Assembly (NCBI RefSeq): GCF_002242685.1
Contig: NZ_NBIM01000008.1
Span: 1-64,000 of the forward strand
Reading direction: 5' to 3'
Length of the DNA stretch: 64,000 nucleotides
Source of the DNA: Oceanimonas doudoroffii
GTDB taxonomy: Bacteria > Pseudomonadota > Gammaproteobacteria > Enterobacterales > Aeromonadaceae
This document shows, piece by piece, positions 8,624-18,595 of the stretch (positions are counted from its first letter, which is position 1; every line of letters starts with the position of its first letter). The notes under the pieces are model-generated. The model did not search any database. It was given only the letters and a program-made list of their open reading frames with translations, and was not told where the DNA came from. Both the position numbers and the translations under genes were made by a program.

Positions 8624-10150
8624 ATGTTAATCGGAATTCCAAGGGAAACGCTCAGCGGAGAGACCCGGGTGGCAGCGACCCCCAAGTCCGTTGAACAGCT
8701 GCGCAAACTGGGCTTTGACGTCTGCGTGGAACAAGGCGCGGGCAGTAAGGCCAGCTTTGAAGACACCGCCTTTGCGGCGGCCGGCGCTCAACTGGTGAGT
8801 GCCGACGAGGCCTGGCAATCCGCCATTATCTACAAGGTGAATGCACCCACTGCCGAGGAAATCGAACGGCTGCAGGTGGGCACCACCCTGGTCAGCTTTA
8901 TCTGGCCGGCCCAAAACCCCGAGCTGGTTGAACAGCTCAAGAATAAGGGCGTGACCGTGCTTGCCATGGACATGGTGCCGCGCATTTCCCGCGCCCAGTC
9001 CCTGGATGCGCTGTCGTCCATGGCCAACATCGCCGGCTATCGTGCCGTGGTGGAAGCCGCCCACGAATTCGGTCGTTTCTTTACCGGCCAGATCACCGCC
9101 GCCGGCAAGGTGCCCCCCGCCAAGGTGCTGGTGATCGGTGCCGGTGTGGCCGGCCTGGCCGCCATCGGTGCCGCCGGCTCCCTGGGCGCCATCGTACGTG
9201 CCTTTGATACCCGCCCCGAGGTAAAAGAGCAGATCAACTCCATGGGCGCCGAGTTCCTGGAGCTGGACTACGAAGAGGAGAGCGACTCTTCCGACGGCTA
9301 CGCCAAGGAAATGAGCCAGGCCTTTATCGACGCCGAAATGGCCCTGTTCATGGAGCAGGCCAAAGAGGTGGATATTATCGTTACCACCGCCCTGATCCCC
9401 GGCAAGCCGGCACCCAAGCTGATCACCGCCGACATGGTGGCCGCCATGGCACCGGGCTCGGTGATCGTGGATCTGGCCGCCCAGAACGGCGGTAACTGCG
9501 AGCTGACCAAGCCGGGCGAGCTGTTCGTGTCCGACAACGGCGTCAAGATCATCGGTTACACCGATCTTAACGGTCGCCTGCCGACCCAGTCCTCCACCCT
9601 GTACGCCACCAACCTGGTCAACCTGGCCAAGCTGCTGTGCAAGGAAAAGGACGGCAACATCAACGTCGACTTTGACGACGTGGTACTGCGCAACATGACG
9701 GTCACCCGCGATGGTGAAGTGACCTTCCCGCCGCCCGCTATCAGCGTGTCGGCGGCGCCCAAGGCCAAGGCGGCGGCTCAGCCCGCGGCCGAGCCCCATG
9801 CCAAGAAGCCGAGCAACCTCAAGTATTACCTGGGCGGTGCCGGCGTGCTGTTGTTCGCCTGGCTGGCGGCGGTGGCGCCGGCGGAGTTTCTGTCGCACAT
9901 CACCGTGTTCGTGTTGGCCTGTATCGTGGGCTACTACGTGATCTGGAATGTGTCCCACTCCCTGCACACGCCGCTGATGTCGGTGACCAACGCCATCTCC
10001 GGCATTATCGTGGTGGGCGCCCTGTCGCAGGTGGGCTCGGGTGGTTTCGTCAGCTTCCTCGCCTTCGTGGCGGTGCTGATCGCCTCAATTAACGTGTTTG
10101 GCGGTTTTACCGTGACACATCGCATGCTGAAGATGTTTAGGAAGGGCTGA
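8624..10150 (+). CDS. pntA: NAD(P) transhydrogenase subunit alpha
   Basis: PntA (508 residues; E. coli 510) forms, with PntB, the proton-translocating transhydrogenase that makes NADPH from NADH. It has the NAD-binding domain I ([20 protein letters not shown] at the N-terminus, [20 protein letters not shown]ossmann loop), then an Ala/Lys-rich linker and C-terminal membrane helices. The ATG at 8624 is chosen because it opens the conserved N-terminus and follows CAGGGA; the frame is open further upstream. pntB follows after 4 bp. Confidence 0.96.
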   Translation: MLIGIPRETLSGETRVAATPKSVEQLRKLGFDVCVEQGAGSKASFEDTAFAAAGAQLVSADEAWQSAIIYKVNAPTAEEIERLQVGTTLVSFIWPAQNPELVEQLKNKGVTVLAMDMVPRISRAQSLDALSSMANIAGYRAVVEAAHEFGRFFTGQITAAGKVPPAKVLVIGAGVAGLAAIGAAGSLGAIVRAFDTRPEVKEQINSMGAEFLELDYEEESDSSDGYAKEMSQAFIDAEMALFMEQAKEVDIIVTTALIPGKPAPKLITADMVAAMAPGSVIVDLAAQNGGNCELTKPGELFVSDNGVKIIGYTDLNGRLPTQSSTLYATNLVNLAKLLCKEKDGNINVDFDDVVLRNMTVTRDGEVTFPPPAISVSAAPKAKAAAQPAAEPHAKKPSNLKYYLGGAGVLLFAWLAAVAPAEFLSHITVFVLACIVGYYVIWNVSHSLHTPLMSVTNAISGIIVVGALSQVGSGGFVSFLAFVAVLIASINVFGGFTVTHRMLKMFRKG

Positions 10151-10154
10151 TTAA

Positions 10155-11531
10155 ATGTCACAAGGACTAGTAACTGCATCTTATATCGTGGCCGCCGTGC
10201 TCTTTATCATGAGCCTGGCCGGTTTGTCCAAACAGGAGTCGGCCAAGGCCGGTAACTGGTATGGCGTGGCGGGCATGGCCATTGCCTTGCTGGCCACCAT
10301 TTTTAACCCCGAGGTCACCGGCCTGGGCTGGATCATCGTGGCCATGGCCATCGGCGCCGCCATCGGCATTCGCTTTGCGCTCAAGGTGGAAATGACCGAG
10401 ATGCCGGAGCTGATTGCCATTCTGCACAGCTTCGTGGGTCTGGCCGCGGTGTTCGTGGGCTACAACACCTATATTGACCACGGCGACCTGTCCGGCGCCA
10501 TGCTCAACATTCACAACACCGAGATCTTCCTCGGCGTATTTATCGGCGCGGTGACCTTTACCGGCTCCATCGTGGCCTTTGGCAAACTGCGCGGCCTGGT
10601 GTCGTCCAAGCCGCTGGCCCTGCCGCACCGACACAAGCTCAACCTGCTGGCGGTGGTGGTCTCTGCCATTCTGCTGATCTGGTTTGTGCAGGTGGAAGGT
10701 TCCACCTTTGCCCTGCTGGTGATGACCCTGATCGCCCTGGCCTTTGGCTGGCATCTGGTGGCCAGCATCGGCGGTGCCGATATGCCGGTGGTGATCTCCA
10801 TGCTCAACTCCTACTCGGGCTGGGCCGCCGCCGCCGCGGGCTTTATGCTGTCCAACGATCTGCTGATCGTGACCGGCGCCCTGGTGGGCTCCTCCGGTGC
10901 CATTCTGTCCTACATCATGTGCCGGGCCATGAACCGCTCCTTTATCTCGGTAATTGCCGGTGGCTTTGGCTCCGACGGCACCGTCTCTTCCGGTGAGGAA
11001 GAGGACGGTGAATACACCGAAGTGAACGCCGAAGACGTGGCCGAAATGCTGAAGGGCTCCAGCTCCGTGATCATCACCCCCGGATACGGCATGGCGGTGG
11101 CCCAGGCCCAGTACCCGGTGGCCGAACTGGTGTCCAAGCTGCGGGCGTCCGGTGTCAAGGTGCGCTTTGGCATTCATCCGGTGGCGGGTCGTCTGCCCGG
11201 TCACATGAACGTGCTGCTGGCCGAGGCCAAGGTGCCTTACGACGTGGTGCTGGAAATGGACGAGATCAACGATGACTTTGACGACACCGACACCGTGCTG
11301 GTGATCGGCGCCAACGACACCGTCAACCCGGCGGCGTCCGAGGATCCGGCCAGCCCCATCGCCGGCATGCCGGTGCTGGAAGTGTGGAAGGCCCAGCAGG
11401 TGGTGGTGTTCAAGCGCTCCATGAACACCGGTTACGCCGGTGTGCAGAACCCGCTGTTCTTCCGGGAAAACAGCGTCATGTTGTTTGGCGACGCCAAGGA
11501 CAGCGTGGACAATATTCTGCGCGCGCTGTAA
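10155..11531 (+). CDS. pntB: NAD(P) transhydrogenase subunit beta
   Basis: PntB (458 residues; E. coli 462) has nine or so N-terminal membrane helices forming the proton channel and a C-terminal NADP-binding domain with [35 protein letters not shown] and [14 protein letters not shown]. It forms one operon with pntA and is followed by a strong terminator. Confidence 0.97.
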   Translation: MSQGLVTASYIVAAVLFIMSLAGLSKQESAKAGNWYGVAGMAIALLATIFNPEVTGLGWIIVAMAIGAAIGIRFALKVEMTEMPELIAILHSFVGLAAVFVGYNTYIDHGDLSGAMLNIHNTEIFLGVFIGAVTFTGSIVAFGKLRGLVSSKPLALPHRHKLNLLAVVVSAILLIWFVQVEGSTFALLVMTLIALAFGWHLVASIGGADMPVVISMLNSYSGWAAAAAGFMLSNDLLIVTGALVGSSGAILSYIMCRAMNRSFISVIAGGFGSDGTVSSGEEEDGEYTEVNAEDVAEMLKGSSSVIITPGYGMAVAQAQYPVAELVSKLRASGVKVRFGIHPVAGRLPGHMNVLLAEAKVPYDVVLEMDEINDDFDDTDTVLVIGANDTVNPAASEDPASPIAGMPVLEVWKAQQVVVFKRSMNTGYAGVQNPLFFRENSVMLFGDAKDSVDNILRAL

Positions 11532-11550
11532 TTCGCACGCTATGCCATTC

Positions 11551-11576
11551 AGGGGCGCTTCGGCGCCTCTTTTTTG
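11551..11576 (+). terminator. pntAB terminator
   Basis: Stem AGGGGCGC/GCGCCTCT with a TTCG loop, then six T, 20 bp past pntB. Confidence 0.85.
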
Positions 11577-11595
11577 TGCTTAGAGAAAGCAATGC

Positions 11596-11624
11596 AAAAA
11601 AGAGAGCCGAGGCTCTCTTTTTTT
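11596..11624. terminator. Bidirectional terminator between pntB and hiuH
   Basis: Stem AGAGAGCC/GGCTCTCT (11601-11608, 11611-11618) is flanked by A on the left and T on the right. It serves the convergent hiuH gene on the minus strand. Confidence 0.8.
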
Positions 11625-11660
11625 ATACACAGGACTTGGTGTTTGCTATAGCGGCCGGAC

Positions 11661-12068
11661 TTAGTTGCCGCGATAGGTAGAGAAGCCGTAAGGGCTCAGC
11701 AGCAGCGGCACATGGTAGTGATCCAGCTCGCCGTCGGCGCTGAAGATCACCGGAATCTCAGGGAAAAAGGTCTCGGTGTCGTGCTGTTCAAACCAGTCGC
11801 CGGTTTCAAAGGTGACCTTGTAGGTGCCCTTTTCCAGCTCCCGACCTGCCGGATACAGGGCGGTAATGCGGCCTTGCTCGTTGGTCACGGCGCTGTTCAG
11901 CTCGACCCAGTCGTCACCCTGCTTTTGTTCCAGCACCACCTTCACATCGGGGGAAGGCAGGCCACTTTCCAGGTTGAGGACATGCACGCTCAGTGGGTTG
12001 CCGGCGGCCAGGGTAAGGGTGGATACACCGGCCATCATGGCGCCGGCCAGAACATGTTTAAGGCTCAT
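11661..12068 (-). CDS. hiuH: Periplasmic 5-hydroxyisourate hydrolase
   Basis: A 135-residue transthyretin-like protein that opens 5-hydroxyisourate to OHCU in urate breakdown. A signal peptide (about 22 residues, ending LTLAAG) precedes the mature start PLSVHVLNLESGLPSPDV. The active-site histidine of SVHVLN and HYHVPLLLSPYGFSTYRG are present. The C-terminal tetrapeptide, usually YRGS, is YRGN here. The ATG at 12068 follows AAGGAG; the upstream ATG has no such site. It is divergent from a two-component system, as E. coli hiuH is from hprRS. Confidence 0.93.
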   Translation of the reverse strand: MSLKHVLAGAMMAGVSTLTLAAGNPLSVHVLNLESGLPSPDVKVVLEQKQGDDWVELNSAVTNEQGRITALYPAGRELEKGTYKVTFETGDWFEQHDTETFFPEIPVIFSADGELDHYHVPLLLSPYGFSTYRGN

Positions 12069-12168
12069 GCTGTTCTCCTTCAGAGTAAGAAAGTGGGCTG
12101 TCACTGGAACCTGCCGGCGACATGGGCTCATCATGCCCGAGCGTGCCTTGCAAACCCCTTACCGCTTT

Positions 12169-12184
12169 ATTACAAAACCGTCAT
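12169..12184. promoter_or_regulatory. Possible HprR/CusR-type operator
   Basis: ATTACAAAACCGTCAT lies between hiuH and the response regulator. It resembles the E. coli HprR/CusR boxes, in which an ACAA-type half-site faces an inverted copy, but the second arm is poor. Confidence 0.3.
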
Positions 12185-12248
12185 CAAACCGGTGCGGGCG
12201 CATTCGGTGATAAACTGCCGGCATGCATCGTATTGAGCGAGGTCATTC

Positions 12249-12920
12249 ATGCGCATTCTGGTGGTGGAAGACGAAGCCAAAACCGCCGATTACCTGAAAA
12301 AGGGCTTTACCGAATCCGGCTATCAGGTGGAAGTGGCCGAAGACGGCCAGGAAGGACGTTACCTGCTGGAGGAAAGCCCCTTTGATCTGGTGATCCTCGA
12401 CATCATGCTGCCGGGCCTGAACGGCTGGCAGCTGCTGCAGTTTATTCGCAGCCAGGGCGATACCCCGGTGATCTGCCTGAGCGCCCGGGACGCGGTGGAA
12501 GACAAGGTGCGCGGCCTGGAGCAGGGCGCCGATGACTATCTGGCCAAGCCGTTTTCCTTTGCCGAGCTGCTGGCCCGGGCCCGCAAGCTGCTGCGCCGGG
12601 GCAAACCGGCGGAACCGATGTTTTTTCAGCTGGCGGATCTGCAGCTGGATCCGCTGGCGCGCCGGGTCAGCCGGGGCGGGCAGCGCATTGATCTCACCAA
12701 CAAGGAATTCACCTTGCTGCAGCTGCTGCTGTCCCACCAGGGCGAGGTGCTGTCGCGCACCTATATCGCCTCACAGGTGTGGCACATGAACTTTGACAGC
12801 GACACCAATGTGGTGGACGTGGCCATTCGCCGGCTGCGGGCCAAAATTGACGACGACTTCGAGCCCAAAGTCATTCACACCGTGCGCGGCATGGGTTATG
12901 TGTGCGAGCTACGGGAATGA
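12249..12920 (+). CDS. hprR: OmpR-family response regulator (HprR/CusR type)
   Basis: A 223-residue response regulator. The receiver domain shows the acidic pocket EDE, phospho-acceptor Asp in [14 protein letters not shown], the CLSARD threonine/serine position and the conserved Lys in LAKPF. A winged-helix DNA-binding domain follows ([36 protein letters not shown]). Closest relatives are the heavy-metal and HprR regulators. Because hiuH is divergent next door, as in E. coli hprRS (oxidative/HOCl stress, msrPQ and hiuH control), I prefer HprR; CusR cannot be excluded. Confidence 0.8.
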   Translation: MRILVVEDEAKTADYLKKGFTESGYQVEVAEDGQEGRYLLEESPFDLVILDIMLPGLNGWQLLQFIRSQGDTPVICLSARDAVEDKVRGLEQGADDYLAKPFSFAELLARARKLLRRGKPAEPMFFQLADLQLDPLARRVSRGGQRIDLTNKEFTLLQLLLSHQGEVLSRTYIASQVWHMNFDSDTNVVDVAIRRLRAKIDDDFEPKVIHTVRGMGYVCELRE

Positions 12921-14275
12921 AGCGCGTGCTGTCGTCCCTGAGCCTGCGGCTGGCGCTGATGTTTGCTTTGGTCAGCGCCCTGCTGCTGGGCAGCCTGGGC
13001 TTTTATCTGTATTTTTCCCTGGAGCGGGAACTGGCCTGGCGGGACGATCAGAGCCTGCTCGGGCGCCTTGAGCACATGCAGGCCCTGCTCACCAGCAGCG
13101 ACAGCATCGATGAGCTGCGCAACCGGCCGACCCTGTATGCCAATATGCTCGGCAATGAAGACAGTCTGCTGTGGGTGCTGAACCTGGACGGCGAGGTGCT
13201 GATTTCGGTCAACCCCGCCGGGCTGGCGGTGCCCGTTGGCCTGTCGGCGGGGCAGACCCGGCTGGGTTATAACGATGACGGCAATGCCCGCCTGGCCTGG
13301 CGCCCCTTGAAGCAGGGCGACACCAGCCTGATGCTGGTGGCGGGCAAGCTGCTGGCGCCCCGGGAACAGATGCTGGCGGCCTACCGCTGGCGGTTGCTGC
13401 TGGCGCTGGCCGGCGGCGCCCTGGTGGCCTTTGCCCTCGGCTGGGGGGTGAGCCGGCGCGGACTCAGGCCGGTGCGGCGGCTGGCGGCAGAAGCCGGGGC
13501 CATTGAGGTGCGCCGGCTGCACCGGCGGCTGAGCACGCAGCAACTGCCCGACGAGCTGCGCGAGCTGGGCGACAGCCTCAATCACATGCTGGCCCGGCTG
13601 GAAGACGGCTTTGGCCGGCTGTCGCGCTTTTCCGAAGATCTGGCCCACGAAATTCGCACGCCCCTCAGCAATCTGGTGGGCCATACCGAGCATACCCTGC
13701 GCCGGCCTCGCACCACGGAAGAATATGAACGTTTGCTGGCGTCCCATCTGGAGGAATACCAGCGGCTGAGCCGCATGATTAACAGCATGCTGTTTCTGGC
13801 CCGCAGCGAGCAGCCTCAGGCAGAAATAAAGCGGTTTCCGGTGGCCCTGGCGCCGTTGATTGAGCAGTTATGCGAGTATTTTGAGGGCATGGCGGAAGAA
13901 GCGAACACGGTGCTGGTGAACCGGGCCCGCGGTGAGGTGCTGGCCGATGGAGAGCTGTTGCGCCGAGCCCTGGCCAACCTGCTGGCCAATGCCCTGCGTT
14001 ACGGCGAGCCGGGCCAGCCCATCACCATTGGCAGCGAGCAGACTGCCAATGGTGTGGCGGTCTTTGTGCACAATAAAGGTCCGGCCATTGCCGGTGAGCA
14101 TTTGCCCCGGCTGTTTGACCGCTTTTACCGCTGCGATCCGTCCCGTACCCAGGGCGGTGACACCGGCGGCCTGGGGCTGGCCATTGTCGACTCCATTATG
14201 CAGCTGCACGGTGGCGAAGTGAGCGTTCACAGCGACGACGACGGCACCACCTTTACCCTGCGTTTTCCCGCCTGA
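12917..14275 (+). CDS. hprS: Sensor histidine kinase (HprS/CusS type)
   Basis: A 452-residue membrane kinase. Two membrane segments (about residues 12-35 and 160-182) bracket a periplasmic sensor region of about 120 residues. HAMP, then the H-box [16 protein letters not shown]-box [12 protein letters not shown] and G-box [12 protein letters not shown] follow. The ATG overlaps the regulator stop (ATGA), so translation is coupled. The ATG five codons earlier is unlikely. The periplasmic domain is not obviously metal-binding by Met or His content, which supports the HprS reading. Confidence 0.8.
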   Translation: MKRVLSSLSLRLALMFALVSALLLGSLGFYLYFSLERELAWRDDQSLLGRLEHMQALLTSSDSIDELRNRPTLYANMLGNEDSLLWVLNLDGEVLISVNPAGLAVPVGLSAGQTRLGYNDDGNARLAWRPLKQGDTSLMLVAGKLLAPREQMLAAYRWRLLLALAGGALVAFALGWGVSRRGLRPVRRLAAEAGAIEVRRLHRRLSTQQLPDELRELGDSLNHMLARLEDGFGRLSRFSEDLAHEIRTPLSNLVGHTEHTLRRPRTTEEYERLLASHLEEYQRLSRMINSMLFLARSEQPQAEIKRFPVALAPLIEQLCEYFEGMAEEANTVLVNRARGEVLADGELLRRALANLLANALRYGEPGQPITIGSEQTANGVAVFVHNKGPAIAGEHLPRLFDRFYRCDPSRTQGGDTGGLGLAIVDSIMQLHGGEVSVHSDDDGTTFTLRFPA

Positions 14276-14337
14276 ACGACCTTGCCCTCCCATCATTAAT
14301 CCCTTATTTTCCCAAGGCTGAAGAGAGGAGAATAATA

Positions 14338-15018
14338 ATGACAAGCAAACGCGGGCTGGTGTCGCTGACCTTGCCGGTGATGATGGGATATTTGCCGTTG
14401 GGGGCCGTGTTTGGTGTGCTCTGGGTGGATGCCGGGCTCACCTGGTATTGGGCGCCGTTGATGAGCGTGTTGGTGTACGCCGGGGCCATGCAATATCTGG
14501 CGGTAGGCCTGCTGGCCGCCGGCATCGGCTGGATTGATCTGGCGGTGGCGACGTTGCTGGTGAACTTTCGCCACCTTTTCTACGGCCTGTCGCTCTATCA
14601 CCTGTTGCCCAAGGGGGTGATTGGCCGGCAATATTTTATTTTCGGTATTACCGATGAAACCTATTCCCTGCTCAGTGCTTCGGGCCGGGTAAAAGACAGC
14701 GAAACTGCACTCTGGGTGGTGCTGCTCAATCAGGGCTACTGGGTGCTGGGCACCCTTGCCGGCATGGTGCTGGCCCGCGGCTTGCCCCCCGGTCTGCAGG
14801 GGCTCGACTTTGCCCTGACGGCGCTGTTTACCGTGCTGGCAGTGGAGCAAATTCGCGCCAAGAAAGACTGGGGCGCCGTGGCCCTGGGCGTGGTGGCGGC
14901 GGCGGTGGCCGGTGTGTTGGTCAGTGATTACTTCCTGCTGGCGGCCTCCATCATGCTGGTGCTGGTGTTACTGGCCTGGCCCGAGCCCAACACCAGGGAG
15001 AAAATGACCCATGTCTGA
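14338..15018 (+). CDS. azlC: AzlC-family branched-chain amino acid exporter subunit
   Basis: A 226-residue membrane protein with LTLPVMMGYLPLGAVFGVLW, YAGAMQYLAVGLL and LLVNFRHLFYGLSL, the typical AzlC/YgaZ signatures. With AzlD it exports branched-chain amino acids such as valine (E. coli YgaZH). The ATG follows a GAGGAG site. The small partner gene overlaps its end. Confidence 0.92.
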   Translation: MTSKRGLVSLTLPVMMGYLPLGAVFGVLWVDAGLTWYWAPLMSVLVYAGAMQYLAVGLLAAGIGWIDLAVATLLVNFRHLFYGLSLYHLLPKGVIGRQYFIFGITDETYSLLSASGRVKDSETALWVVLLNQGYWVLGTLAGMVLARGLPPGLQGLDFALTALFTVLAVEQIRAKKDWGAVALGVVAAAVAGVLVSDYFLLAASIMLVLVLLAWPEPNTREKMTHV

Positions 15019-15340
15019 TACCGATTACCTGCTGGCGGCACTGATCATGGGGGGCGTCACTTTTGGCCTGCGCGCCTTTCCCTTTGTGGCCAGAGGCGTT
15101 ATTGCCCATCATCACCGTATTCAGGTGCTGGGCCGGCGCCTGCCGGTGGCCATGATGGTGCTGCTGACCCTCTATGCCGTGGGCGTGCATAACTGGAGTT
15201 CGCCCGCCGACGGCCGGGATCAGCTGATTGCGGTGGCGGTGGTGGCCGTGCTGCAGTTATGGCGGCGCCAGGCTCTGACCAGCATTCTGGCCGGCACCCT
15301 GGTGTATATGGCGCTGGTCAACGACTGGCTGGGGCTCTGA
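15011..15340 (+). CDS. azlD: AzlD-family small exporter subunit
   Basis: A 109-residue protein with four hydrophobic segments and GVTFGLRAFPFVARG near the N-terminus, typical of AzlD/YgaH. It overlaps azlC by 8 bp and should form the exporter with it. Confidence 0.92.
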   Translation: MSDTDYLLAALIMGGVTFGLRAFPFVARGVIAHHHRIQVLGRRLPVAMMVLLTLYAVGVHNWSSPADGRDQLIAVAVVAVLQLWRRQALTSILAGTLVYMALVNDWLGL

Positions 15341-15358
15341 TCCTTCCAGGCTTTGGGC

Positions 15359-15364
15359 TATAAT
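15359..15364 (+). promoter_or_regulatory. -10 box of the PhnD-type ABC operon
   Basis: A perfect TATAAT lies 31 bp before the substrate-binding protein start. No good -35 element is visible, so an activator may be needed. Confidence 0.4.
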
Positions 15365-15394
15365 TGCTGCCCTTCTTGTCAAATGGAACCGATT

Positions 15395-16267
15395 ATGACC
15401 CTGTCTCTGCGTGCCCGCCTGCTGGGCCTGGCGGCCCTGTGCCTGAGCGGCCTGGCTCAGGCCGAACCTTTCGTCTTTACCGCCATTCCGGATCAGGACG
15501 AACGTCACCTTACCGAACGCTTTGGCAAGATTGCCGATTACCTGTCTGAAAAGCTGGGTGTAGAGGTACAGTACATTCCGGTGAAGAGCTATCCGGCGGC
15601 GGTCAGCGCCTTTCGTAACGATCAGGTGCAGCTGGCCTGGTTCGGTGGCCTGACCGGTGTACAGGCCCGAGAGCTGGTGCCAGGCAGCGAAGCCATTGCT
15701 CAGGGGGCGGAAGATACTGCCTTTGTCAGCTACCTGATTGCCCATGAAAGCACTGGTCTCACTGAAAGTGAGCAGTTACCAGCGGAGCTGGCCGGCAAGC
15801 GCTTTACCTTTGGTGACAAGGGCTCCACTTCCGGCCGACTGATGCCGGAATTCTTTTTGCGTCAGCATTTTGCTCAGGCCCCCGAAGCCCTGTTCTCTCG
15901 AGTCGGCTTCTCCGGCGATCACAACCGCACCATCAGTCTGGTGCAGTCCGGAGCCTATGAAGTCGGGGCGGTCAACTACGCGGTGTGGGATGCCGAGATG
16001 GAAAAAGGCAATATCGATGAAAGCAAGGTCAGGGTGATCTGGACCAGCCCCCAGTACCCCGACTACCAGTGGAGCATTCGCGGCGATGTGAACGCCCGCT
16101 TCGGTGACGGCTTCAAGGAAAAGGTGAAACAGGCGCTGCTGGAGATGCGCGATCCCGAGCTGCTGGCGGCCTTTCCCCGCTCCGGTTTTGTCAATGCCAC
16201 CAACGACGACTACGCCCCCATTCGCGACACCGCCGTGGCCATCGGCATTATGGATCCCGCCCGGTAA
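15395..16267 (+). CDS. PhnD-type ABC transporter substrate-binding protein
   Basis: A 290-residue periplasmic protein with a signal peptide ending GLAQA. The mature start PFVFTAIPDQDERHLTERFG, then YIPVKSYPAAVSAFRN and LAWFGGLTGVQAR, match the PhnD superfamily and, from memory, the subgroup annotated as putative selenate-binding proteins (TIGR04553). It binds a small oxyanion; selenate, phosphonate or another is open. I chose ATG 15395 for the signal peptide; ATG 15383 is an alternative. The ATPase gene overlaps its stop codon. Confidence 0.85.
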   Translation: MTLSLRARLLGLAALCLSGLAQAEPFVFTAIPDQDERHLTERFGKIADYLSEKLGVEVQYIPVKSYPAAVSAFRNDQVQLAWFGGLTGVQARELVPGSEAIAQGAEDTAFVSYLIAHESTGLTESEQLPAELAGKRFTFGDKGSTSGRLMPEFFLRQHFAQAPEALFSRVGFSGDHNRTISLVQSGAYEVGAVNYAVWDAEMEKGNIDESKVRVIWTSPQYPDYQWSIRGDVNARFGDGFKEKVKQALLEMRDPELLAAFPRSGFVNATNDDYAPIRDTAVAIGIMDPAR

Positions 16268-16938
16268 TGAGCGAGCCGGCCACCCTGTTTCGATTTGACG
16301 GGGCCAGTCTCGGCTATGCCGGCAAGCCGGTGCTTGAGGCCCTGACCCTGAAGGTGAGGCGAGGGGACAAAATTGCCCTGCTGGGAGAGTCGGGCACCGG
16401 CAAAAGCACCCTGCTGCGCCGGCTGCGTGAGCTTCGCCCCAGTGATGTGGCCTGGTGTCCGCAACAGCCCGGCCTGGTGCCGGTGCTGAGCGCCTTTCAC
16501 AACATCTACATGGGCCGGCTGGAACGCCATCCGTTCTGGTACAACCTGGCCAACCTGGTCAGGCCGCTGGCAACTCCAAAGGCAGAGATCGCCGGGCTGG
16601 CCAGCCGGCTGGGGCTGAGTGGTCAGCTCTGGCGTCCGGCCGGCGCCCTGTCCGGTGGTCAGCAGAGCCGGGTCAGCCTGGCCCGGGCGCTGTATCAGCA
16701 AAAACCAGTGTTTATCGGTGACGAGCCGGTGTCGGCGCTGGACGAGCGTCAGGCCGCCGAACTGTTGCAGCTGGTGTGCGCACGGCACCAGACCGTGGTG
16801 CTGGCGCTGCATAACGTGGAGCAGGCACTGACTCACTGCTCCCGCATTGTAGGATTGCGCCAGGGGCGGCTGGTGCTGGATGCGCCAAGTAGCGAACTGA
16901 GTGCGGCCCAGTTGCGGGCCCTGTACACCTCCTTATGA
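16267..16938 (+). CDS. ABC transporter ATP-binding protein
   Basis: A 223-residue ABC ATPase of the PhnC class. Walker A GESGTGKST is at residues 40-48, the Q-loop is in WCPQQPGLVPVLSAFHNIYMG, the signature LSGGQQSRVSLARAL and Walker B VFIGDEPVSALD follow, and a switch histidine is in ALHNVEQA. It overlaps the stop of the binding protein by one base and overlaps the permease start, so the three genes form one operon. Confidence 0.92.
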   Translation: MSEPATLFRFDGASLGYAGKPVLEALTLKVRRGDKIALLGESGTGKSTLLRRLRELRPSDVAWCPQQPGLVPVLSAFHNIYMGRLERHPFWYNLANLVRPLATPKAEIAGLASRLGLSGQLWRPAGALSGGQQSRVSLARALYQQKPVFIGDEPVSALDERQAAELLQLVCARHQTVVLALHNVEQALTHCSRIVGLRQGRLVLDAPSSELSAAQLRALYTSL

Positions 16939-18404
16939 TCCCGTCTGCTTCCATGGGGCGTACCAGCCTGCTGTTTGTGGCGCTGGCGCTGCTGTGCCTG
17001 CCCTGGGCTGACTTTGCCATTACCGCCGTGGATCCCTGGTATGAGCTGGGCCGACTGGGTGCCGGCCTGCTGTTGCCGGCCTGGCCCGATGCCACCGTGT
17101 TGCTGTCGGCGCTGGCCAACACCCTGGCCTTTGCCCTGCAAGGGGTGGCGCTCGGCGCCATACTGGGCCTGTTTCTCGCTTGTGGTTATCGCAGTGCCGG
17201 CGTGCGCCGGCTGGCGGCGGGGCTCAGGGCGGTGCACGAACTGTTCTGGGCGCTGTTGTTTATGCAGTTGCTGGGGCTCTCGGCCTTGGCCGGGGTGCTG
17301 GCTATTGCACTGCCCTATGCGGGCACCTTTGCCAAGATCTACGGCGAGCTGTTTGAGGAAGCCGATCCGGCCCCGGAGCAGGCCCTTCCGGCGGGCTTGG
17401 GCCGGCTGAGCCGGCTCGTCTACCTGCAACTGCCGCTGTGCTGGCGGCAGATGGCCACCTACACCGGCTACCGGCTGGAGTGCGGCATTCGCAGCTCGGC
17501 GGTGCTGGGCTTTATCGGCCTGCCCACCTTGGGCTATCACCTGGAATCCCTGTTGCGCCAGGGTTATTACGATGAGGCCGCTGTCTTTTTCTATGCCCTG
17601 GTGCTGATCATCGCCACTCTGCGCTGGTGGCTGCGGGGCCGGCTGGTGCCTGTATATCTGCTGGCGGCGGTGCTCTGGCTGCCGCCGGTGGCCAGCCTGA
17701 ACTGGGGGCTGATGGTTCGCTTTTTTACCGAAGACATTATTCCCGCCCCCCTGCGCTCCGGGGACTGGACCGGACTCTGGCCCTGGTGGGCGTCGTTGTG
17801 GCAGCAGCAGGTGGGGCCTGGGCTGGCCAATACCCTGGTGCTGGCGCTGGTGTCACTGGTGGTGACCGGTGTGCTGGCGTTGCTGTGGTTTCCGACTATT
17901 TCCCGGCGTTTCGGCAATGTCGTCAGCCGGCAGGCCAGTCATGGCTGGCTGGTGCTGATGCGCTCCCTGCCGGAGTATCTGCTGGCCTTTATCGGCATGC
18001 TGCTGCTGGGGCCGGGTATGCTGCCGGCCATGCTGGCACTGGGCCTGCATAACGGCGCTATTATCGCCCATTTACTGGGCCATCACCTCAATACCCTGAG
18101 CCTGCGGGAAGACGCGCCCCGTGGCCTGAACCTGTACGTTTTTGAAGTGTTGCCCCGACTCTATCGTGCCTTTATGGCCTACAGCCTGTACCGGTTTGAA
18201 AACCTTATTCGTGAAACCGCCATTCTCGGCATGCTGGGCATTCCCACGCTGGGTTTTTTTATCGACTCGGCCTTCAGCGAATTCCGTTTCGACCGGGCCA
18301 TGGTGCTGCTGCTGGTATGCGCCGGGCTTAACATGCTGGTGGACGTGCTGGCTCGCCGCCTGCGGCAACGGCTGCACCTGGGCAATCGCGCCCAGGTGCT
18401 GTAA
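16935..18404 (+). CDS. Fused double-domain ABC permease (PhnE-like)
   Basis: A 489-residue permease with about 12 membrane segments made of two BPD_transp modules in one chain. The coupling motifs repeat: YLQLPLCWRQMATYTGYRLECGIRSSAVLGFIGLPTLG-type sequence in the first half and VLPRLYRAFMAYSLYRFENLIRETAILGMLGIPTLG-type in the second. A single chain can thus replace a permease dimer. It overlaps the ATPase gene by 4 bp. The oxyanion transported is inferred from the family only. Confidence 0.9.
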   Translation: MIPSASMGRTSLLFVALALLCLPWADFAITAVDPWYELGRLGAGLLLPAWPDATVLLSALANTLAFALQGVALGAILGLFLACGYRSAGVRRLAAGLRAVHELFWALLFMQLLGLSALAGVLAIALPYAGTFAKIYGELFEEADPAPEQALPAGLGRLSRLVYLQLPLCWRQMATYTGYRLECGIRSSAVLGFIGLPTLGYHLESLLRQGYYDEAAVFFYALVLIIATLRWWLRGRLVPVYLLAAVLWLPPVASLNWGLMVRFFTEDIIPAPLRSGDWTGLWPWWASLWQQQVGPGLANTLVLALVSLVVTGVLALLWFPTISRRFGNVVSRQASHGWLVLMRSLPEYLLAFIGMLLLGPGMLPAMLALGLHNGAIIAHLLGHHLNTLSLREDAPRGLNLYVFEVLPRLYRAFMAYSLYRFENLIRETAILGMLGIPTLGFFIDSAFSEFRFDRAMVLLLVCAGLNMLVDVLARRLRQRLHLGNRAQVL

Positions 18405-18433
18405 GTCTTTGCCAGTCAGTGCTAGCCCGAAGC

Positions 18434-18490
18434 ATCAGCAGCGTTACCTGCGCCGACACGCTGCAAGCCGGTCAGCTTCGGTAATCCCTG
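18434..18490. repeat. Shortened copy of an intergenic repeat
   Basis: CGCCGACACGCTGCAA (18451-18466) and the following GTCAGCTTCGGTAATCCC are shared with the structured element at 44305-44415, which has about 50 extra bases between the two blocks. It lies between convergent genes (permease and SDR). Confidence 0.6.
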
Positions 18491-18595
18491 TGGTGGCGTC
18501 ATTAAGTTTGAGCGTTGCATACCACTCCTCGACGGGCGAGGAGGGTAGGTTGGCGATGAGCCAGGCGGACCCAACACCGGGCCCTGGTGCTTGCC

